Source: Larix kaempferi (lineage: Eukaryota > Streptophyta > Pinopsida > Pinales > Pinaceae). Taken from it: DNA of 64,000 nt. The DNA lies in assembly GCA_027924585.1 (NCBI GenBank), contig BSBM01000486.1:43704501-43768500 (forward strand). Direction: 5' to 3'. The notes under the pieces are model-generated. The model did no database searches, was not told the DNA's origin, and saw only the letters and a program-made list of their open reading frames with translations. The position numbers were made by a program, and so were the translations under genes. Shown here in pieces: positions 57,017 to 64,000 of the stretch. How positions within the stretch are numbered: the first letter of the stretch is position 1; the number at the start of each line of letters is the position of its first letter.

Positions 57017-59100
57017 AAATGGTTTATAAGTTATCATGTTATTTGGTTTGGGGATAGATGTTAAGGTTAGGTACGAGGTGAGGGGGTTAGAGGTTGAAGC
57101 TTCCTAGGTGCATGAATTCATTGCATGGATCAAGTGTGCCAAGTGCATGAGTCATTTACATGGGTTGGTTGTGTTAGGTTAGTGTCAAATTAGTGGCATT
57201 ATTTATGGTGGCCATTTCAATATTTGTAACACAAAGGATGGTTCTTTTGGCCTGGACTATGGCATGTGAACTAAATTTAGGGTCTAATGCCATATTAATT
57301 TTCCATGGGGTTGATGTTCCATGCATGTTAACCTAGATTACCACATAAGAATCTCTAGTCTCCATGTGAAATCGTCATGATCATCATTGTCACCATCATC
57401 GATGGCATTGTTGTTGTTGGTTTTCCCATGGTTATGTAAACCAATAAACCAACCATGTTTTAATATTTATAGGTTATGTAAACCAATAGTGGTTCTCATA
57501 ACCTAAATAATGGTCCATGGTTAATAAATTTACTATATGATTCATGGTCCATGTGTAGGGCCTTACACATAATTACTTTACCTTACAAGCGAGATATTGT
57601 GGCCATTTCAATATTTGTAACATTGACGATGGTTCTTGTGGCCTATACCATGGCCTATAAACTAATTCTAGGGCCTAATACCATATTAATTTGCTATGGG
57701 GTTGATGGTCCATGCATGTTAACTTAGACTACTACATATGACCTACATATGGAATATCTAGCCTATATGTAACAATTCCCTTTGTTGCTCTTGAGTGATG
57801 ATTAAGGCCTTGCGACATCACATAATCTCTAAAGAGTGAATCTAATTTCAACTACAAGTGGGATATGTTGGTAATTTTTATATTTGTAACACCAAAAATG
57901 AAAATTTTCCTACCAATTTCAACATGCTAGTAATTTTCATTCCATCACCCTTTCTTCTCATTGTTTTCTCCTTTTTGTGAAGGGTGACTCAAGTGGATTC
58001 CAATGGACAACAATGGAAACAAGAGAGCATAACATAACACACACATGTCAATATCCAAGGCCTAGAATATATTGCAAACTAATGAGTTGAGTGAATTCAA
58101 GATGCAATTACAATAATGATTAGACAAAGGGTTCATATGACCAAGTACATCACCTTGGATAGAACACATATTGGTAGTCAATAAGAAGGATGGAACCTTT
58201 TGGATGTGCGTTGGTTATTCAATGTTAAATAAGGTGACAATTAAGAACAAGTACCTCCTACCCAAATTGATGATCCTCTTTATTAACCTAGATGTGAAAA
58301 GGTTTTTTCAAAGTTGGACTCAAGTTTTGGGTATCATCAATATATGAGAGCAAAGAATCGTCTGCATTATTTAAGATGTGGCACCACTTGTCGCCTTGCT
58401 GTAGACACATGTTAGTGCATACCACCATCTCAAACTGCGTGAAGAATGAGCTCTCCACCATCGTCATTGGTTCCTATGATCGGAGACGTCCAGGGAAGAA
58501 CTTTAGGTTAAACATGCCCTATAATGACATGGTTCCGACCTTTACACATATTGTTTCTGAGGAGTTGTTGTTAACACAAAGCTTTGGACCCAGTCTAATA
58601 AAATACGAGGAGGTCGAATTTTAAAGTTAACCAAAATTTAAATATACTGGTCAGGGCTTCTATATTCAACTTCATCAGTTTCCATGTATGCCTTAAAACA
58701 GTGAGTGGAGGTGTCTTTCACCAAAATCTCGATTCCACTTTGATCCTTATTTGTTGTGCCATCGAATAATCCCACGGGGACCGGCTCTCAAACTAGAGGA
58801 TCCTATCTATGAAGCAAATGTAATACCATCCAGGATTAAAAACATATACCAAAGGTCATGTGGCCATGTACCTTGAATTCTATTAGATAAAAATAGGCCA
58901 TCAACACCCAACTAGAAAATTGAATTCCCTAAGCATACATAACATTCCTTAAGACATAAAATTATCCTCTAAGGTTCATGGTCCATACTTGAAGCCCTAG
59001 GACATCACACATTCCCTGTATGATACAATGGCCATTTCAATAATAACTATGCCAATGAATTTTCTCATGGTCTAGGGTCAAACATCATAGTCTAAGGCCA
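57017..59100. other. No recognisable gene; internal direct repeats
   Basis: About 165 bp starting at 57,208 (GTGGCCATTTCAATATTTGT) recur at 57,599, an offset of 391 bp. Weaker partial copies lie near 57,865 and 59,021. A frame at 58,376-58,624 (containing IVIGSYDRRRPGKNFRLNMP) has no motif I know. This could be the interior of the CACTA element. Confidence 0.45.
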
Positions 59101-59107
59101 TAAAAAT

Positions 59108-59435
59108 TGCTTGATCGGCTCCGAGGCCGCAGGCCTTGGTGAGCCTTGGTTGCACCTGGGCCGCTAGCTCATGGTCACAGGCCTTGGTCACGCTTGGGCT
59201 GCTAGCTCATAGATGTGGGCTTTGGTCGTGCCTGGGCCGTTGGATCATGGCTGCAGGATTTGGCCGCGTCGGGCTACACCCTAGCTAGCCATAGGCTTTG
59301 GCTACTGGTTGAGGCCACGAGCCCATGGTTGCTAGCCCATGGCCGTGAGCTCATGGATGTTGGCCCATGGCCGTGAGCTCATGGATGTTGGCCCATGGCC
59401 TCTAGCTCATGGCCACGAGCCCATGACCATAGCCA
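59108..59435. repeat. GC-rich degenerate tandem repeat
   Basis: Repeated words GAGCTCATGGATGTTGGCCC, CATGGCCGTGAGCTCATGG and GGCCTTGGTCACGC. The clearest period is about 30 bp at 59,330-59,400. It is conspicuous for GC content in this AT-rich window. Confidence 0.75.
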
Positions 59436-59474
59436 AAAATATTTTTATTTTTTATTATTATTTTTTTTAATTTA

Positions 59475-59478
<4 letters not shown>

Positions 59479-59511
<33 letters not shown>
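59479..59511. repeat. (AT)n microsatellite
   Basis: About 16 AT dinucleotides following a T-rich stretch. Confidence 0.95.
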
Positions 59512-59514
<3 letters not shown>

Positions 59515-59588
59515 AATTTATTTCCATTACCTCTAGGTTTTTTTTTAACATTATTTATTTCATTATAACTACTATTAATTTTATTATT

Positions 59589-59607
59589 ACACACACACAC
59601 ACACACA
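59589..59607. repeat. (AC)n microsatellite
   Basis: About nine AC dinucleotides, followed by a short AT run. Confidence 0.9.
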
Positions 59608-59614
59608 TATATGC

Positions 59615-59686
59615 ATGGCTGCAATCCATGCCGTAAACATGGAAGAAGAGGATGAAGGAAGCCCCGTCCCTACCATTTCCTTCGGG
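59615..59686 (+). other. Possible 24-codon first exon
   Basis: ATGGCTGCA is a favoured plant start context. It opens MAAIHAVNMEEEDEGSPVPT and ISFG, and then GTGAGT, a good splice donor, follows at 59,687-59,692 on a codon boundary. If unspliced, the frame continues into a TTA microsatellite (poly-Leu) and stops. No homology is recognised. It could be a captured exon or chance. Confidence 0.2.
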
Positions 59687-59714
59687 GTGAGTGTGGATGC
59701 ATTAGAAATTGTTG

Positions 59715-59741
59715 CATTATTATTATTATTATTATTATTAC
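59715..59741. repeat. (ATT)n microsatellite
   Basis: About nine ATT trinucleotides. Confidence 0.93.
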
Positions 59742-59756
59742 ATGCAAATTAGCTAG

Positions 59757-59780
59757 CTATATATATACATACATACATAC

Positions 59781-59837
<57 letters not shown>
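59757..59837. repeat. (TA)n/(CATA)n microsatellite
   Basis: A CATA tetranucleotide run inside a long TA run, about 80 bp. Confidence 0.95.
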
Positions 59838-59840
<3 letters not shown>

Positions 59841-60203
59841 CTTTTGTTTCCAATATATTTTATTATCATATATTCGTCGATCTCAATAAATCTGTTGTAT
59901 AATTATTAGTACTTTATATTACTCCTTTCTTATTGCCCTTCAACAACAATTAATAATAATGCTAATATTAATTTTTGATATAACTCGTTTATTTTGTTTA
60001 CTATGTCTCATCTTAACTCACAGGTGTAAAAACTTCCGAACACCAGTTTAAAGTTCTTCAACAATCCCATAGTTGGGTTTAATCGAAATCAAGTGTCTTA
60101 AACACTATATTTTCTATAATGCATATTTTTTTTAAATTTCTAATATGGTCTAAATACTCTGTTAAATTGTAGTAAGCCCTAAGGTTTGAGTTTTCAAGCC
60201 TTT
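59838..60203 (-). other. Chromovirus leader next to the primer site, no coding
   Basis: AT-rich, no motif. On the minus strand this follows the primer-binding site. Confidence 0.45.
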
Positions 60204-60216
60204 GGTTCTGATACCA
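60204..60216 (-). other. Primer-binding site of the chromovirus (tRNA-iMet-like)
   Basis: TGGTATCAGAACC on the minus strand, two bases after the 5' LTR end. One mismatch to the usual TGGTATCAGAGCC. Confidence 0.85.
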
Positions 60217-60218
60217 TG

Positions 60219-62933
60219 TGTAGGGACCAACCTTGGACCCCAGTAAATAATATGATTTCTAAATCTTTTCTAGGTTTTATTTCTGTATAAAAAAATTTGT
60301 TTCTTTTCTGGTTTTGTTTATTTTCAAAGTGCAGGTAAAAAGAATTTACTAGACTGTAAAGTTCTTGTAGGTGTAAATGGATGGCTATATTACCCCTTTC
60401 AAACATATAAAAAGAATCGTGCACAACATATACATATTAGATTCTTTTCATTAACTATTAGCTAAAATAGGTAAAAATTAACACAACTAAGTGAAATTTA
60501 TACCTGCATGAAAAATACATGTAGAATAGTAAATTGTCCCTTCAAGATCCTCCTTGTCCCTGCAACTCCAAGCTCTTTCCCACTAGAAAACTCAACGAAC
60601 CCAAATTAGTTTCCACCCTTCCAACTAGAGAGGTCTCGCCAACCACCCAGCTCCAAAAATATCTTCCTGGACCCCCAAGCACAAACTAAGTACAAGTGCC
60701 CCTACCAATGCTTCTCCCCAAAATTTCCTCCAATCACTCCTCCTCTGTTCTCCAATCCTTCCTCCTTTTCCCCCAAAATAAAAAGATCCCCATTCCCAAA
60801 TTCTATTCTTTTCCTTGTCTCCTTCTTGCCGACTCTTTCCTATGCAATTACTACCCTTCTCCCCAAAGTAAATGTCTTTCCCCTCTAAAGTCTTCTCAAA
60901 CCCCAACAATTCCACTTTATTAATATTTTATTATAAGATATGGGTTGGGGTCACCTCCCAACCGTATACTTTTCACATTAATACCAACTTATCCTCATTA
61001 ATTACCTTTTATCATTCGTTGACTATACAATTCATAATTTCACAATTTAATTTATAATTTTTATTAAATAAAATTCCAAAACATATTTTAACATATTGTT
61101 CTAAAATTTGAATATGGTAACTATTTCTGAATTCACCCTAAATTTTAAATGAAGGTTCATTCCCGATAATAATGATTAATATCCCTAGTTTATACACAAT
61201 GTTATAAGTAAAAATTATATAAATTTTGGTGAATAAATATTTACAATTCAACCGACCTTTATTTTCGACACAATCATAAATAATTTAAATTTAAAATTGA
61301 TCAACATATATTTATATTAATTAAATAATATTATTTAAGGCTTAACCAAACTCTTTCACCTAGTACCATATTAATTACACCTTACTTTATAATTAAAACT
61401 AATTAACAATTATTGCTCAAGATAATAATAATTATCAGTATTAACACATAGTTAATTTTAATGAATCAAGTTAATAATATTTTAATTAATATTATTAACA
61501 CCACTATCCTTTATAAACGAGGTAGTTGAACTAATTAATATGATTAACACTTATTTAACTCTCAGTAACCAAGTGCTTCATTCAACAATTAAGTTAATAA
61601 CAATCTTATTAACATCATTAACACTAATAATTAACTCTAATCAGCATTGATTAACCATTCATTGAATAATTTCAACATAACTTATTAGGTTAATTTATTA
61701 CTTAAGCACGAGCAAGTGCATAGTGATAATTTAGAATTACAACACATCCATGCAATATTTCAATAGATAATTCATATATTCAAGTAGACGAGCTATGTAA
61801 GTGTAGCTAAAGCTTACATAGATCGGGTAGGTACACTAACAGTACTTAACCACACAACATTCATAATCACACAAGATTATTGTTTACTGACGTATTCTTA
61901 AACACAATTTGAAATGTTGGATAATTTACTTAACTAAATATAATTAATTGATGAACACTTTTATAAGTTACTAAGTTATGACACATGACTCTACAGGGGT
62001 TTCTCAATCATACACAGTTAATCAAGTTTCCTTCCTAACTGTATGATACATTTATCTACCTACATCGTCTATCTAATTCACAACTAAATTCCACATCCTA
62101 TCCTTCCTCTATTGGACTACCCTAAAGTGTCATGCCATGACCGGCTCCAATTAGAACCCATAAGCAGAAGTGTCGACTTCATCGACCAAGATTTCCCAGC
62201 AGGAACCCACCAGTCATCATCACACACCTTGTGGAGCGTGTCGTAGCACAACCCTCCCATGAATCCGGGTTTCAGAGATAAACGGTAGGTAAAGCTTCCA
62301 CCCCCCTAATGGAACAATGGACTATGTCTACACTAACATAGTGACTGGGTTTCTACTTGTACTCAATTTGTCATCGTATAACCAATTTGGGCGGTTTAGT
62401 TTCCTAAAAGCCTACCCCACCCATACATCATGATAATAAATACAATAATCATGCTAAATAAATAATGCATCACTTGCATACCATTTATCTTTCAGAGTCC
62501 ATGTCCTTTAGGTAATCCCACCTCGTAGGATCCAACTACCGCTTAGCACTTTTAACCCATGTAGGTTAGTCTCCAACATACGATCAAGAATATCATACAA
62601 TCATTGGCATGTATATACATTTCATTACTAAGAAACAATAATGAAAATCATTTCTATGTACCATGCACCTGGCATCATATCTATCCATTCAACATATAAC
62701 TTTTAATTCGGTATCCACATACCCATTATTTAGTAATTTAACATGTTAGTAACATAATCAAAACATGAATATAATTCATAACATTAACATCACACAAACA
62801 TATATATATATCTCGAAAAATTACTAAAAACATATGTCCATAGTGCCATCAAACTGACGAAGTCTCACAATAATAAGAAAATGCAACATATATAAATCTA
62901 GTTCAGGTAGTAGGGTTCAAACGGGGCATTACA
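60219..62933 (-). repeat. 5' LTR of the chromovirus
   Basis: 2,715 bp, matching 30,061-32,803 from end to end with several percent substitutions and small indels by eye. The open frames at 60,625-60,923 are LTR artefacts. Confidence 0.9.
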
Positions 62934-63218
62934 CTAAATTTCTATGTATAATAAATGGTCGATAGCCCATGATATATAGGAAAATATGAAGGCCATTTTA
63001 TCAATGTTATATTATGTATATATAATTTTTTTGGCAAAACTCTCAATGAATTATATAAACTTGTAAAATATTGGAAAACCTTTCACTAAATAAAACCTTG
63101 TAAAATATTGACAAATATTCCACTAAATTATAAAACATTTTAAAGTCTTGGCGAATCTTTTACTAAATTATAAAATCTTGTGAAGTCTTGGTGAATTTTT
63201 TGATAAAGTATAAAACCA
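62934..63218 (-). repeat. AT-rich 40-bp repeat, copy 2 (inverted relative to 24,781-25,062)
   Basis: Starts with the CTAAA duplication and continues TTTCTATGTATAATAAATGG, ATATATAGGAAAATATGAAG and then about five 40-bp units of TTGGCGAATCTTTTACTAAA type (63,031-63,218). With 30,036-30,060 it mirrors the whole order of copy 1. The chromovirus therefore inserted into this repeat. Confidence 0.75.
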
Positions 63219-64000
63219 TTTATAGCAATAGGAAAACGTATACAAAAAATACTAAATAGGAGATCAGTCCTAATAAACCATCACATGACAAGCCCTATTT
63301 TGGTGGTAGTTCGGTACCTCACTCTAACTATCACAATACATAGAAATTCATCATACTCTAGGAATATTCTTGGAAAATGAAAAAATGAAAATTTTCATCG
63401 CCGCAACAAATAGAATTAGTGTTAATAGGAGGTCCCACCAACACCTCATTAATTCACACACCTTACCAGATTAGAGGGTTAAAAACTCTAAATGTGTATT
63501 GTTTATTTCAATGCACTCAGAACTATTCTAAAAAGTAACTGCCACTCTATATGGAATGAAAATGTGTCTTTCAATTTGGTCAACAAATGTTTATTCAACC
63601 AAATATTATCCATATGCTTCCAAACTTAATTGAAATCCGACCCCACTATGCATGATATATTTCCATGCAAAAATGAAAAATGCAGGTCACTAAAAATGTC
63701 GTGATGTCAAGACACTGGTTCAAGTCTTTAAATCCATGAAAGAAGGATGCAAAAAAAACTATTACAAATCTACTAGAAGAGCAATGGGGTAGATTGGACT
63801 AAATATAGGAATGGTTTTACAAATACAATAAACACAGTAACAAAGTTCCAAGATTCAAGAAAATACTGCATTCTCATATACAAATAGGTTGCTATAAGAA
63901 ATGGTAGTAAATATCAACTACTCTTCCCATGTGGAAATTAAGCAACTTGCAAAACGATATTCAACTGATGAAATTTGGATGAATGTATCTCCAACTTTGA
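63219..64000. other. No recognisable gene
   Basis: AT-rich flank to the window edge. No coding or repeat structure seen. Confidence 0.45.

Larger units (their letters stand above)
30061..62933 (-). mobile_element. Ty3/gypsy chromovirus, full length but split by nested insertions
   Basis: Paired LTRs (30,061-32,803 and 60,219-62,933) start TGTAGGG and end GGGCATTACA and are flanked by an exact CTAAA duplication. On the minus strand the order is 5' LTR, tRNA-Met-type primer site, long leader, gag with zinc knuckle, protease, RT, RNase H, integrase, chromodomain trace, polypurine tract and 3' LTR, the standard Ty3/gypsy chromovirus order. LTRs differ by several percent by eye, so it is old. Internal insertions are a copia element in RNase H, element X between RT and RNase H, and a CACTA terminus in the leader. 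A tandem duplication repeats the PR/RT segment. All ORFs are broken. Confidence 0.9.

Noticed and set aside
58376-58624. 82-codon plus-strand ORF as a gene
   Set aside because: No recognisable motif, no promoter or splice context, and the flanks are repetitive. Reported only in the gap description.
59479-59837. Regulatory meaning of the long TA/CATA/ATT/AC runs
   Set aside because: Ordinary microsatellites, useful as markers but with no sign of function.

Overview
The window looks like intergenic DNA from a large, repeat-rich plant nuclear genome. A gymnosperm is plausible, but that is an inference: it rests on long, decayed, nested LTR elements, plant-type PPR and patatin-phospholipase relics, plant LINE and CACTA hallmarks, low GC and no intact host gene. 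I found no intact protein-coding gene, no tRNA or rRNA and no CRISPR array. Almost every recognisable coding stretch is a broken transposable-element or processed/duplicated gene relic.

Layout. (1) 1-4.2 kb, minus strand: part of a copia-type LTR sits in an uncharacterised retroelement ORF (350-1398). This lies downstream of a Tat/Ogre-type Ty3 integrase end (1991-2625), which is itself cut by a plus-strand LTR (2626-4195) with an adjoining tRNA-Met primer-binding site. (2) 4.2-21 kb: mostly sequence with no recognisable coding content. It holds degenerate minisatellites (CpG-rich at 4851-5400; 40-, 63- and 60-bp units further on) and relics of a LINE reverse transcriptase (17.2 kb), a PPR gene (18.5 kb) and a plant patatin-like phospholipase (20.1 kb). 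(3) 21.0-24.6 kb, plus strand: a broken ORF whose middle has turned into a roughly 2.1-kb array of 21-bp and 40-bp units with a higher order. (4) 24.8-30.06 kb: an AT-rich 40-bp repeat, a 5'-truncated LINE with poly-A, and a minus-strand gag relic. (5) 30,061-62,933: one minus-strand Ty3/gypsy chromovirus with 2.7-kb LTRs and a CTAAA target-site duplication, opened by later insertions.

Insertions in the chromovirus. A 7.4-kb Ty1/copia element (34,451-41,823, TSD AAAGC, LTRs differing at 2 of 650 positions) lies in the RNase H codons. A plus-strand gag-only LTR element, called X here (42,137-47,841, TSD GTAGT), lies between the RT and RNase H codons. A roughly 4.5-kb tandem duplication (44,856-49,337 and 49,381-53,861) copied part of X together with the neighbouring chromovirus PR/RT. 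Its junction carries 47 bp of foreign gag-like filler. A CACTA-type terminus with 151-bp subterminal repeats lies in the chromovirus leader (56,319-57,016).

Order of events, inferred from nesting and by-eye divergence: AT-rich host repeat, then chromovirus, then X, then the 4.5-kb duplication, with the copia insertion most recent. The copia element is young yet lacks gag, PR and INT and has a dead RT active site, so it was probably mobilised in trans. I see no convincing new multi-gene system. The most unusual structures are the minisatellite-expanded ORF, the filler-bearing duplication, the young but defective copia element, and the inverted AT-rich repeat that hosted the chromovirus.
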